Positions 23,997 through 35,916 of a stretch of DNA of 64,000 nucleotides are shown here, in pieces (position 1 is the stretch's first letter; every line of letters begins with the position of its first letter). This DNA is from Gnetum montanum. Its lineage: Eukaryota > Streptophyta > Gnetopsida > Gnetales > Gnetaceae. The DNA lies in the NCBI GenBank assembly GCA_015680685.1, contig MNCI01011450.1:1-64000 (forward strand), in the 5' to 3' direction. Position numbers and translations under genes: made by a program. The notes under the pieces were generated by a model, which was not told the DNA's origin, searched no databases, and was given only the letters and a program-made list of their open reading frames with translations.

Positions 23997-24109
23997 CCAA
24001 TACGGTGAAAAAGAACCTACCATTTTCTCACCCCGATTAATGTGGTATGTTCAGTACAGCGTAGCACTCCCACCATAGCGTAGCAGCACTATTTGCATCG
24101 TGGCAGGTG

Positions 24110-24470
24110 GGCTCGACCGAAAATTTCGACCCACCTTAAACTAGCTGTTTGCTTTCGCAAGAGTAGCCTATTAGCGGTCCGCAAAGACCTTAAACTAATA
24201 CTTTCAATTTACAAACACAACCTATTAGCAGTCTGCAAAGACCTTAAACTAGCAATTCTGACTTATAGTTTCAACCTATTAACAGTCTGCAAAGACCTTA
24301 AACTAGTAGTTTTCACTCATAGTTCCAAGTTCACGGTCCGCAAAGACCTTAAACTAGTAATTTTGATTCATAGTTTTGACTAGGTTAGCGGTCCACAAAT
24401 ACCTTAAATTAGTAGTCTTGTACTTTTACATCCAGGCAGTCTGCTATGACCTTAAATTGGCAAACTGCAA
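24110..24470 (+). repeat. Tandem array 2 of T1 (GACCTTAAACTAG core)
   Basis: About six units of roughly 54-60 bp, each with gtcygcaaagaccttaaact. It lies at the right border of the antisense gene region, just before pol. Its core CCTTAAACTAG is shared with arrays 1 and 3. Confidence 0.88.
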
Positions 24471-24605
24471 ACTTTGTATCATAATTTACAATTATTTCAA
24501 CTGTCCATATTTCATTATTTTTTTGCAAATGTTTGCTATGCATTGTCGCTACAAACAGGTATCACTTGACTTGGCATTTATCTAATTGCGGCAGGTTGAG
24601 CAAGA
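24471..24605 (+). other. T-rich segment with candidate splice acceptors before T1 pol
   Basis: A T-rich tract (24500-24540) is followed by two acceptor-like sites, GCTACAAACAG/GT near 24558 and CTAATTGCGGCAG/GT near 24595. Ogre elements are known to splice an intron between protease and RT. A donor in 18640-18770 was not identified. Confidence 0.35.
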
Positions 24606-27600
24606 ATGACAATGCGTCACGATCTTTCTTCACCTCTAGCCTTGATAGGTCCACATGACAAGCTTGTAAGAGAACTGAACCCAAAATCAATAGACTAGGA
24701 ATCATCTGCAGATAGCACAGTAGCATCCTTAGAAACATTCCTAGACTGGCCCAAAAATCAGGTCCAAGCCTTAGACTTAGAGGCCAGGGATGTAACTGAG
24801 GACCCTCTCATTGAAACGCCTGTGACTACATCCAGGGGGGAAATAAAAACGTTAAAACTTAGCTCCCTCCTAGATTCGCAAACACATAAAGATGTATCCA
24901 AGATACTGCAGGACAACATTAAAGTATTCGCGTGGTCTTATAACGACATGTTGGGGGTTAGATCCGAGGCTTATATAGCACAACATTGTCTTAGATCTGC
25001 GTATCAAAGTAGTTAAGCAAAAGGCTCGTAAGGTTAAACCAGAGATCGCATTGGTCGTACACAATGAAATCACCAAGCTGTATCAGGCTGGTTTCATCCA
25101 GGTAGTTGATTACTCAGAATGGGTGTCAAACATTGTTGTGGTTTCTAAGAAAACGGGAGGAATATGAATCTGTATAGACTTCCAGGATCTGAACAAAGCA
25201 ACGATCAAAGATGATTTCCCACTATCGAGTATTGATCAACTCATCAACACTAGGGTTGGTCACGCTTTGTTATCCTTCATGGATGGTTTCTTCGGCTACA
25301 ATCAAATTTGCATTAACCTAGAGCATCAGTTAGCAACAACTTTCATGATCCCATGGGGTACCTTCTGTTATACCATGATGCCCTTTGGGCTCAAAAATGC
25401 TAGAGCAACCTACCAGAGGGTCATGACATACATCTTTAGCAACTGCATCCTAGAAACATTAAATGACTATGTGGATGACATAGCGGTCAAATCAAAAGAG
25501 GCCGCTAATCATCCCAACAATCTAGGTGTGGTCCTCAAACACTGCCAGATGCATGATTTACACCTTAACCCAAAAAAGTGTCTTCGAGGTGAGAACTGGA
25601 CCCATGTTAGGGTTTGTAGTATTGGAGGCTAGAATACGAGTGGACCCTAACAAAGTTAAGGCCATCACTAATCTAGCACCCCCTACCAAACTTAAGGAAT
25701 TGCACAGGTTGCAAGGTAGAGTGCAATTCATTAGAAGGTTTATAGCAAAGTTGACTAACAAGTTACATCCCATGCAACACTTACTAAAGAAAGGGGTTAA
25801 CTTTGAATGGAAATGCAATGTCAACAAGCCTTCGATGATTTGAATAAAGAGCTTTTACACCTCCCGACTATTTACCCACCACAGAGGGATAAGCCTTTCT
25901 ACATCTACCTTGCCACCTCAGACACGTCTATCGCGGCACTGTTATGTCAGAAACGAGACGATGACTCTGAGATTCCAGTGTATTACTTAAGTCAAGCATT
26001 GATAGCATATGAGGTGAAATACAATGAGGTGGAGAGAAATTGCCTCGCCTTAGTGTTTACATTAAAAAAGTGGAGGCATTACCTCTTCTGTAGCAAATTC
26101 AACATCATTTGCAAAAGCAATGTACTTCAGGCTATCACGAACAATCTATACGAAAGTAGCAAAATAGCCTGGTGGAAAGCCATAACCATGGAATTCAATT
26201 TGCATTATGTGAGCCAATCATCAATGAAAGGTCAAGCTATAGCCACGCAACTCACGGCCTCACCCATTGACGATCGGGCAATCATAGAATCCGAGTTCCC
26301 TAATGAGCACGTTAGCACCATCAACGCTGTCCCATCTCATCTTGAAGCTACTTTACACTTCGACGACACCTCAACTATGTGTGGTGGTAGTGCAACGGTC
26401 TTCATTACATTCCCATCCAAGGATATTCAGCCATTTTCTTATTGGTTCGCATTCCTTTGTACGAACAACATGGCAAAGTACGAAGGACTCCTCAGGGCCC
26501 TCTTAGCAACCCAAGCACTAAAAATTCAGCATCTAGCGATTTGAGGCGATTCACAACTTGTTGTGAATCAAATCACTAAGGTCTATGCTTGTAAAGATAC
26601 TCATTTGTAGCCCTATTATGACCTGGAAAAAAGTTTGCTTAAACAGTTTGCAAGAACAGACGTTCAACACGTGTTGCGCAATGAGAACACCGTAGCAGAT
26701 GCCTTGGCCAGCCTAGCATTAAACGTGCCATCACACCTATTCACAAGTTTACCCGCTTCGATTACAAAGTGTACCGAGCCTATCACTAAAGCGGTACATG
26801 TAGCCTCTATAAGCGCTGCAAATGCCCAGGAGTGGTACGCCAACATTAAAGCCTACCTACAACATGGCGATCCCCCATGCAGATTAACATCTACTCAAAG
26901 GGATGCAATCTATAAGTGTGCTCAGCAATATGTGCTCATGGCAGACAATGCCTTGTGCAAATGCTCTTTTGACAGGATATTGCTGGCATGCATAAATGAA
27001 GAGCAAGCGTAGAAGGTCATTAATGGGGTACACGAGGGACTATGTGGTGGACACATAGCACCTAGGGCCATGGTGGAAAAAATCAGATGCCTAGGGTACT
27101 ACTAGCCTCACATGGAGCATGATTTCCTGGCCAAAGTCAAGACTTGTGATACATGTTAATGATACACAAATCTAATACATGTTTCACCTATAGAATTTCA
27201 CCCGATGTAGATCACGTGGTCATTCCAACGATGGGGGACTAGACATTATAGGACCTATCACACCTAAGTCTTCTGTAGGACATAACTTCATCATCACCGC
27301 CACCAAGTACTTCAAGAAGTGGGTGGAAGCTATTCCCCTTAGGAAGACTACATCTCAACAGGTTTGCCACTTTATATTAGATAACATTGTGACAAGGTTT
27401 AGGCTTCCCATGATGATTGTGACTGACAACGGGCCACAATTTAGTAGTGTAGAAACCAAAAACTTTTGCAGCAACCTTGGCATTAGGCAATCGTTCTCCT
27501 TGCCATACTACCTACAAGCAAACGGATAGGTAGAATCTACGAACAAAGACATCATCAATTTTCTCAAGAAAATGCTTAACAACAGCAAGAGGCAATGGCA

Positions 27601-28075
27601 CAAGCAAATCCTCTATGTGCTCTGGACTTATAGGACGACATGCAAGACTGCAATAGGTAAGACTCCTTACAGTCTTGTTTACGGGTCTGAAGTGATATTA
27701 CCTCTTGAGCTGTAGGTACCATCACTTCGAATGATCCTGTCAAACGTCATGAGTGAAGCCTAGAACAATGAGTCGAGGATCATCAACCTTGACTCCATAG
27801 AGGAGGAGCGCGTGCAGACACTTGGTCACATAGAGAAATATCAAAACAGGAAATGACAGAAGCATCATGCAAACCTGCATCAATGGCCAGTAAAAAAGGG
27901 AGACCTCATTCTCAAGGCTGTCTGTGAGCATGTGAACAAATTCTTAGTAAACTTGGAAGGTCCATTCATGGTCACAAAAGCCTATGGGAATGGGGCCTTC
28001 AACTTGGCAGACATGGATGGTAACGAGTTCGCAAATCCCATGAATCATTTGTAACTCAAGCCATACTACATCTGA
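24606..28075 (+). pseudogene. T1 pol: RT, RNase H, archaeal-type RNase H, integrase
   Basis: The N-terminal part starts at ATG 24606 (MTMRHDLSSPLALIGP) and reaches DNIKVFAWSYNDM (near 24912). RT has FMDGFFGYNQI (near 25280) and an intact YVDD box at 25468-25479. The first RNase H (25807-26200) appears to have lost a catalytic Asp (CKSN where a TD/AD motif is expected). A second RNase H keeps D 26362, E 26482, D 26548 and D 26698. Integrase has a HEGLCGGH...CDTC zinc region (27030-27160), catalytic D 27242, D 27425 and E 27533. A TAG precedes that E. The end is TGA at 28073-28075. Scattered stops and frameshifts make it inactive. Confidence 0.9.
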
Positions 28076-28089
28076 TGCATGAGCAAGGT

Positions 28090-28460
28090 AAGCAATCATT
28101 TGCTATGACGTAAAACTAGCAAACCAACATCTACTATGATGTAAAACTGGCAAAGCTCATCCGCTACGGTGTAAAACTAGCAAAGGCAGTCCACTATGAC
28201 TATAAACTGACACAAATTATCTGCTATGATGTTAAACTAGCACAACGGCTTGCTAGGACCTTAAACTAGCATAACGACCATCCACTACGATGATAAACTA
28301 GCATAGCAGTCTGCTAGGACCTTAAACTAGCACCCCACAATCTTCTATGATCTAAAACTAGTGCACCATGGTCTGCTAGGACCTTCAACTAGCACACCAC
28401 GGTCTGCTGAGACCTTAAACTAGCACATCAGATGGTCTACCAGGACCTTAAATTGGGTTT
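28090..28460 (+). repeat. Tandem array 3 of T1
   Basis: About eleven units of roughly 30-34 bp after the integrase stop. Late units read tctgctaggaccttaaacta plus gca, in which TGCTAG and CTAGCA can pair. Tandem repeats in the 3' untranslated region are common in Tat/Ogre elements. Confidence 0.88.
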
Positions 28461-29834
28461 GCGACACATCCTCAGCATGTATCCATGACTCATCAAGCAA
28501 GCGAGCGTGCACAGTGCGGACATGGGATGGGACATTGCAGTTCCAGAATGTAGTTCAGGATGCCAAGAAAACACTCTCTAGAATATATGCAATGGCACTA
28601 CCCTTGGCATCTTTTTAATCCTCCAAAGATGTCATATGACATCTTGCTGACCTTCTGGAGCTATCACTACCACGGTGCTTTGCCCTAGTAGTAGCTTCCA
28701 TGGTCGATGCCTGCTGCTAGAGTCCCAGCACTATTATGGCCCAACCACAAAGTTGCTATCCTCCAGCCCCCGCCAACGCCTGAGCCCAAAAGATGTTTAG
28801 CTATTAGGAATCTCACCTTATAGCTAAACTGCATAATGTTTGCCTTGGGCGGGAACTCCTGAACACTCGCATCACAACAATTCCTAGCCGCCTCAATGCC
28901 AACTCCTCCACGTTGATGTTGTCAAAACTGATGCTGGCCTTCCTAGTTTGGACGTTGCATGGCTTAGCAACAATCTTTAGTGTTCCAACAGCATCCAAAG
29001 CAAGTAAGACCTTTGCCTTCATTTCACTTAATGGTTGTTTCTTCTGGTTTGCTCTCTGTTATGTTTCCAGGGTGTGTGTTGGAGAGGCGTTGGCAAGGGA
29101 TGCGTTTCACCATGATGGTAGGATACTACATCGTTCCAAGATGGCCGTCTTGACTAGGTTGGCTACTTTGGAGTGCACATCCTATCATCCCCCTTAACCT
29201 CTTTTACCTAGTTCCTTACACCCACAATTCTCCTTCTCATGTCCCTTTTACAAATTTTCCCGACGCCTATAAAGCCCTTCCATATGCTCAACTGCAAAGT
29301 CCATGACACATGTAACATAACTCACTGCATGGGAAGCATTTGTAGGTAGGTTAAAGCCCCACATGAATGTAACACAATCCATCCTGGGAAAGAAACACTT
29401 GTCCTACAACAACAAGGTTATTTGTAGATGAAAATGACAAAATAGCAAAGGAAAAGTGTAGAAGAGCAAAAGCTCATGCAAAAAAAATGTGCCTAAAACA
29501 AATGGCACATCAGCTATTTCACAATGACCATCTTTAAGAACTCTAACGAGACATTAGAAACCTGCAAAGGAAAATATTCCCATGCATACCAACTCCCTCA
29601 CAAGCACTCTGACGAGGGATCACATTGCTACTTCTTTCCCTTCCTGAAACCACCTTCATAGCTCCATCCTTTCCCCCCTTCCCTACATGGTTATCCTAGC
29701 ACTCTCAAGCGTAGCTAAGTGACATCTTGACAATTACTAAGAAGTGATGTTAGTGTCATGCCTTTTGTGGTATTTCATATTCTTTTTCGGTGTCTCTTGG
29801 GCCCATTCTCCAGATGTCGACAAAGAGGTGCCAA
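28461..29834. other. T1 3' untranslated region
   Basis: About 1.4 kb between array 3 and the 3' LTR. No pol-related coding is seen. A minus-strand frame at 28813-29022 looks coding-like in composition (FDNINVEELALRRLGIVV) and ends next to a GTGAG donor, but has no recognised family. The polypurine tract is not clear; gacaaagaggtg directly before the LTR is the only candidate. Confidence 0.5.
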
Positions 29835-30590
29835 TGAAACACCATAAAATTTCAATGCACTCTTGCTTCACCAGGGTCTTGGAACTAAGGCAAACATTTC
29901 CACAAGTGTAGCCTCATGACAATTTGGTAGGAAATGTAAGCAATGAGGTTAGATTGTTCAGTTTGGCAAGTTTTCTACCACCAGATCTGATAGGCCTAAT
30001 GGACTCTCTGGCCTGCCCACCTGGGTGTTTCACTCGGCTAACAATCTACTCAGAAACCATGCTTGGAGTTGTTGGCGGTGCTAACAATCTTGAGTTGGCA
30101 TTTTTCTTTGGCATTTGGCATTAGCTCTTTGCATTGGTATTTTTTGTACTGTTGGCTTTTAAGTCCTCATTCAAAGGCATAGTTGGCACATTTTGAGTGT
30201 TTTGGTCATTCTTGAACTCTCTGTGTGCCTACAGCGCTATGTAACTTGTTGCACACTTCAAACAAGGAAGAGAATAGAACCCGCGATTTTGCAGCGGTGC
30301 ATTTCCTTACCCTAGCTTATTCTGTTATTGCTTCATTGTTATCATTGTTTAGCATTATTTTCTGCATTCCTGTGTTTATTAATCATTAGTTATACCTCAT
30401 GTATTCTGCATTTAAACAACGTTCACGTAAGGTTAAGTTACATCGATTAAGTCCCTGTCTAATCGACCAGACCGTTCAGGGTGCTCCACTTCCGTTGTAT
30501 CTAGCACGGCCCTCGCACAGATTCGGGGTTAAAATTGTTCACCTGACAACCTCTCGGTGTTTCCAGCAACTAACATTTTTGATCACTACA
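29835..30590 (+). repeat. T1 3' LTR (756 bp)
   Basis: It starts TGAAACACCATAAAATTTC and ends GATCACTACA. It lacks about 765 bp present in the 5' LTR; the join reads ggtgctaacaatctt. After it copia coding resumes at once. Confidence 0.9.
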
Positions 30591-32085
30591 GTGGCATGAT
30601 GCCATGAAAGATGAAATAAACTCTATGTCATCTAATGGAGTCTAGGATCTTGTCAAGTTGCCTGATGGTGTAAAAGCCATTGGATGCAAATTGGTCTTCA
30701 AGACTAAGAAAGACTCATTTAGCAACATTGAAAGATATAAGGCCAGACTTGTTGCTAAAAGGTTCACTCAGAAAGAGGGAATAGATTACAAGGAGACCTT
30801 TTCTCCTATATCTAAGAAGGACTCTCTTCATGTTATCATGGCATTGGTTGCCCATTTTGATCTTGAATTACATCAAATGGATGTGAAAACCACATTCCTT
30901 AATGGTGATCTAGAGGAAGAGGTTCATATGAAACAACCTGAAGGAATTTTCTCTAGTGATGGTGAGTAATTGGTATGCAAGCTCAAGAAATCCATATATG
31001 GATTGAAACAAGCCTCCCACCAATGGTACTTAAAATTCCATGATATAATCACTTCATTTGGTTTTGAAGAAAACAACATGGATCAATCTATATACCAAAA
31101 GGTCAATGGGAGCAAAATCTATTTCCTTGTTCTATATGTGGATGATATCCTTCTTACAACCAATAATAGTGAATTTCTATACGAGGTGAAACATTTTCTC
31201 TTTAAGAATTTTGACATGAAGGATATGGGTGAGGCATCTTATGTCATTGGCATACAGATCCATAGGGACAAATCTAGATGTATTTTGGGACTGTTGTAGG
31301 AAACCTATATCAATAAAGTTTTAAAGAGGTTTCAAATGAAAGATTGTTCACCAAGTATAGCATCCATTGTCAAGGGTGACAAGTTCAATTTAAACTAGTG
31401 CCCTAGGAATGATTTAGAGAAAAGTTAGATGAGCAACATTCTGTATGCTTTAGCTTTTGGAAGCCTTATGTATGCTCAAGTTTGCACAAGACCTAACATT
31501 GCATTTGCTGTAGGAATGTTGAGTAGATATTAGAGTAATCCAAGTATTAACCGTTGGAGGGCTGCAAAGAAAATGATGAGGTACCTTCAAGGTATAAAAG
31601 ACTACATGCTTATGTATAAACGAATTAACTCCTTGGAGGTGACTAGCTACTTCAACTCAGACTTTGCTAGCTATGTTGATTCACGAAAATCAACATTTAG
31701 TTATGTTTTTATGCTAACTGGAGGAGCTATATCCTAGAGGAGTGGAAACTAAACTTTGGTTGCTACTTCCACCATGAAGGCAAAGTTCATTTCTTGTTTT
31801 GAGGCTACTTCACATGGTGTATGACTAAAGAGTTTCATATTGGGGCTTAGAATTGTGGATTCTATATCTAGGCCATTAAGAATGTTTTGTGACAATTTAG
31901 TTGTTGTCGGAAACACATCGACATCAAGTACTTAGCCATAAGGGAACGCATTAAGAAAAAAAAAGTGGTCATTGAGCATATAAGCACTGAATTAATAATA
32001 GTTGATCCTTTAACAAAAGGAATGCCACCAAAGTCATTTAAGGATCATGTAGTTCAGATGGGACTTGGTTCCATAATGTAATTTA
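30591..32085 (+). pseudogene. C1 reverse transcriptase and RNase H (broken)
   Basis: RT begins after T1 and keeps long open stretches at 30658-30969 (ERYKARLVAKRFTQKEG, MDVKTTFLNGDLEEEV) and 30970-31299 (SIYGLKQASHQWY, catalytic YVDD at 31135-31146, intact). Stops lie at 30967-30969 and 31297-31299. RNase H follows (SLMYAQVCTRP near 31460, FNSDFASYVDSRKS near 31655, HISTELIIVDPLTKGMP near 31978). A frame change near 31905 removed part of the region around the SKHIDIKY motif. The C-terminus ends near 32080. Confidence 0.92.
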
Positions 32086-32352
32086 TTGTACATACAACTT
32101 ACAGTCTTAATGAAACTCTTATTTAGTTGTGCTATTTTCTCATATGGTTTGCTCATATAGTTATTAGAGAAAATACACATATGGTAGGACTTAGAATGAA
32201 CATTAGGTTTATTCATAAAGTTAAGTTATCATATAAGGAATTACGATTAAAGGATCATGCATTGTAATACATGGAAGATAATACTCACATTAAGAGGAAC
32301 TATTGCCATGATTCATGCATTTATTTCTTGAACTCTAAACCTAATTAAATAT

Positions 32353-32370
32353 GGAGACCAAGTGGGAGAT
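32353..32370 (+). other. C1 polypurine tract
   Basis: ggagaccaagtgggagat directly precedes the 3' LTR. This is the typical copia priming site for plus-strand synthesis. Confidence 0.8.
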
Positions 32371-32846
32371 TGTAGCATGCATTACCCACTAATGTGTTTT
32401 ATGCATTAGTTAATGCATGAAAGTGGCCACCATACCCACTAATTCATGTTTATGAGTTGGTTAACGCATCAAGGTGGTCTCCATATCTAGTAATGTGTTT
32501 TTTATGTGTTGGCATGGGGTCTCTTATGGTAAATGATTCTGTGGCCTATAAATTCATTCTTGATGGGAGAACAAAGGCACCACGAATCATAGTAGGATTG
32601 TAATTCTAGTCCCTTTCACAGACACTTAAAGATTTCATACACCATTGTTGCAAAGCATCTATGTAAAAGAAGAATTAGAATGCCAAATTTAATATGAGGC
32701 ATCAATGGATGGAGGTTAGTTCCATTTGCTCAAGAATTGTGCATTTTAAGTTATTTATGCATGTGAATTTCTTGTGTCATTTGCTTCTGCATTTTGTACT
32801 TTGATTACTTATGCCATCTGGTTTTCTGCACAATTATTTTCTTACA
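32371..32846 (+). repeat. C1 3' LTR (476 bp)
   Basis: It starts TGTAGCATGCATTACCC and ends TTTTCTTACA. It matches the C2 LTR at 61535-62130 but has only about two and a half 50-bp repeats near its start where C2 has about four and a half. It contains a TATA-like cctataaattc near 32543. Confidence 0.88.
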
Positions 32847-35030
32847 CTATATCTATGTGTAAAGCAATGTTGCGTTACAGTAATTAGTGTTCTAGATAAG
32901 CATTAGTAGTAGCAAAGTATAAGTGCAAAGTGTTGTTTGAGATATGGACACTAGTTTTATATGTTTAGAGGTTTCTTCTTGGTTGGTTTCATTTCAATTT
33001 CTTCCAGTTTCTCTTGATGGATCGCAACTAATGATTGTGAAAGTGAATATCACTTTGAGTTACCATAACAAAGAAAAAATGTTGGGGCTGATGTTAAGTT
33101 TGCAATGCTATTATTAATGTTGAAGGATTTTCCATCAACAAAGCACATGTTCAGCAACAACAATCTGACCTTTCCAAGTGATGAGTGAGCAGTAAGCAGG
33201 TTAAGACATTGTATGTGGAAAGTGTCCTTGTCAATAGGTATGCCAGATGTGGATGTGTGACTGAAGAAAACAACATGTTTGATGGGTTTAAGAATACAAC
33301 ATTGCCTGCATGGAATTCATGATTATAGGACTGTCACATAGCCATCAAGTTTATATCTAAACCTACTAGACAGGAAAATAATGTAAGAGATACAAACCAC
33401 TTTCATCATTTAAAATAAATTAAAAATTATTAAAAAACAACAAACACCTATTATTTAGGGACAAAGGGACACTTGGCAATCATACCTATTTTCTCTATGG
33501 TAGTTACAATTAACTCCTATGGTATTTGTAACTAACATTAATCTGATGATTATAACTACCATGAAGCCACTATAAAAATGCTTCAAGGGTAGAATTAAAA
33601 TGGGGAATTGGTGGGAGATCAAGAAAAAAGATATTAAAGATTGTAAGATGGCTTGTTAATTCATCAATTCAGCAACTTTGTTTAAATCCTGTGAGTTCTT
33701 TTCTCCCAAATTTTTTCCTAGTTGCTTAGCTAATGGTTTAAATAGTATCATGTTTGGCATTTAATTTTGAGATTTTTTTATCACTCTTATAGCTCTATTT
33801 TTTTGTGCAATACTAGACTTCTATTAAGTTTCCCATATAAGAGCTTATGTTGTCTTAGAAAAACATATTAAGCAATTTAATAGTAATGTCTTCATGAAAT
33901 TGTTTGTTTGAGTCTAAGAGGATCTAGAAAATCTTTGATACTTTGAGATGACTAAAATAGCTTCATTTTTAAAAAAAATTTATTACCTTGATATTTCAAT
34001 CTTGAAATTGTCAAATTTTTCTAAAAGCTCTATTATTTGTAATTTTTGACAACTATTAACTAGCCAAATAAAAGTTTGTATTTTGTTGTTTACAAAGTGT
34101 TTTGGTAGTTAAATAAGAGTGTCTTTTATGAAATTGCTTATTGAGCTCAGAGAGTTTGGACTATTTGTAATATTTAGATTGAATAACTTTATTGCAAAGT
34201 GTTTTCTCATGTCAATTTATGTTGCTTAAATATTTGAGATTTCTCAAAAATCAGCCTTTCTTTTCTTTTCTTTTTACTAAATCCATTAAATCTCACTCTA
34301 TTTCTAGTTTTCTTGTGGAACCTTCTCTCTAAGGGAAATTATGAGTAGATTTGGTAGAATTGTGCTCAAGCATTTTTGTGAAACCTTATTTGTTTCAAAT
34401 AACGTACTATAGGGACTATATAGACTAAGTGGCTTGACAAAATAGGAATTTTTAATGACTCACAAAGTTTAACAAGGTTAGCTGAATTTATTTTTTAATA
34501 GCCAGTTACAATCATACACAAACCCCACCATTTCAACATTCATAATAGCAACACACATCTACGTTTAGTTTTCTCTATAACCACTAAGTCTATTTGAAGG
34601 TATCACCTTAGTGTTGCCATAGAACAACAAGCACCTGAACCTTGTTTGAAGGAACACCTTCATTTCCCATGACCCTAATCATGAGACCAAAGGCCAAATG
34701 TTGGCAGTCCCAAATGATCGCCAACACTTCTATGCAATAAAGAACAAATGTAGTAATGAGAATATTTGAACTTGGACAATTTGAAAATATCTTTTTCAAA
34801 CAATTATCTAAACTATAGTACTTTATGGATGTGTGGTGAAGGGCCTAAGTCTTGATCAAGAATTATGGGAGAAAATTAAAAACTTTAGAAACAATTCTTG
34901 TTAGATGAATTCAAGGTGAAAACTCAAGTCCCATATGCAATAAGTTATTATAAGCTCATTTGTTGCTAATACAAGTGAAAGCAATGTACTAAGAAATAAA
35001 AATAGCAATTAGATCTCAAGAGATACCATC
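32847..35030. other. AT-rich DNA, nothing recognised
   Basis: Right flank of C1. It holds only short frames and homopolymer runs. A minus-strand frame at 34608-34799 has no recognised motif. No gene, LTR pair or repeat array can be supported. Confidence 0.5.
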
Positions 35031-35693
35031 TAAAAATCTCCACAACAAGGATGATTTTATGAAGGATGATAGTGGCTACAAAAATGAGGTATTGATGATG
35101 TTGATGTTATAATAAATTCAGAACAAGCTTGAAAACTTGTTAGAGACAAAGTTTTAGAAAGATGGGAAAATGAGATATAAATACAAAAAAAGCTTCAATT
35201 TTATTGGAAAAATATTAGAGGTAGCAAATATGATAAACAAAATATTTTCATGGAACAATTCCAATATCTATAAGAACACTAATTATTAGAGTAAGTATGT
35301 GATCACACCTTCTTTGAGTTGAAATAGAAAGATGGAATAATGAATAACATGAAGATATAATATGTTGACTATGTTTACTGCAAGTGGTAGAAGATGAGTA
35401 GCATATGTTATAAGAATATTGTGGAACATATTTCTTCATAGGAAAATAGAAAATCTCTAGTTCGTATTTATATTAGCTATGTAAGCTTATAATGTTATTT
35501 CTAGAGAATTATATAGAAAACATGTCCAAGTTGTATGAATATTGAACACATCTATTATACTCTATATTTATTACCATTGATGATGTATTTTGAACAAGTT
35601 CATAAGTCTAACAAATCCTTTGGGTCTACACAAATGTAATACAATACTAGTGTCAATATCAAATTCCAACATCTTCCATCCTCCCCCACTTTT
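35031..35693 (-). mobile_element. Possible copia-type LTR and polypurine tract remnant
   Basis: On the minus strand a purine run AAGTGGGGGAGGATGGAAGA (35674-35693) is followed at once by TGTTGGAATTTGATATTGAC, which looks like a copia polypurine tract and LTR start at 35673. A TATA-like TAATATAAATAC follows further in. The other LTR end is not defined and no coding remnant is next to it, so the limits are guesses. Confidence 0.3.
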
Positions 35694-35861
35694 GTATAAG
35701 CCAAAATTCTAGGAAATGTTTTCTACAAAAAATTTTCTTTTCTAAAAATTTTAATGTTGTCATCTAGATTTACGTAAATAAATAATCCATTTGAAATTTT
35801 CTTTGGACTCCTTTCTCTCTAGCAATTTCTTACTAAAAAAATTTCTTTTCTTTTTGTACGT

Positions 35862-35863
<2 letters not shown>

Positions 35864-35912
<49 letters not shown>
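35864..35912. repeat. (CT)n microsatellite, 49 bp
   Basis: An uninterrupted run of about 24 CT units. Confidence 0.98.

Positions 35913-35916
<4 letters not shown>

Larger units (their letters stand above)
13222..30590 (+). mobile_element. T1: Tat/Ogre-type Ty3/gypsy element, 17.4 kb
   Basis: Unequal LTRs (13222-14742 and 29835-30590) enclose gag, protease, a 6-kb extra region with an antisense gene, RT, two RNase H domains, integrase and a 3' region with tandem repeats. A second, archaeal-type RNase H and extra sequence between protease and RT are known hallmarks of the Tat lineage. The LTRs differ at roughly one base in ten by eye, so the insertion is old. Flanks are ATGGT on the left and GTGGC on the right, an imperfect match for a 5-bp target duplication. 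It is nested in C1. Confidence 0.9.
10069..32846 (+). mobile_element. C1: Ty1/copia element split by T1
   Basis: Leader, gag, protease and integrase lie at 10069-13221; reverse transcriptase, RNase H, polypurine tract and 3' LTR at 30591-32846. The order integrase before RT is diagnostic of copia. The 17.4 kb between is T1. The conserved pre-RT motif reads KESNLW before the break and WHDAMKDE-type sequence after it, so the halves join in frame across the insertion. The C1 5' LTR is not in the window because A1 inserted in the leader; it should lie left of the window. Confidence 0.9.

Noticed and set aside
24016-24100. Separate promoter or origin at gtagcgtagca words near 24060
   Set aside because: The words are part of the pattern scattered through T1 and nothing specific marks this site.
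35009-35040. Initiator-Met primer site on the minus strand (TGGTATCTC)
   Set aside because: Only seven bases match and it would have to belong to a 5' LTR, while the polypurine tract at 35674 implies a 3' LTR on the same side.
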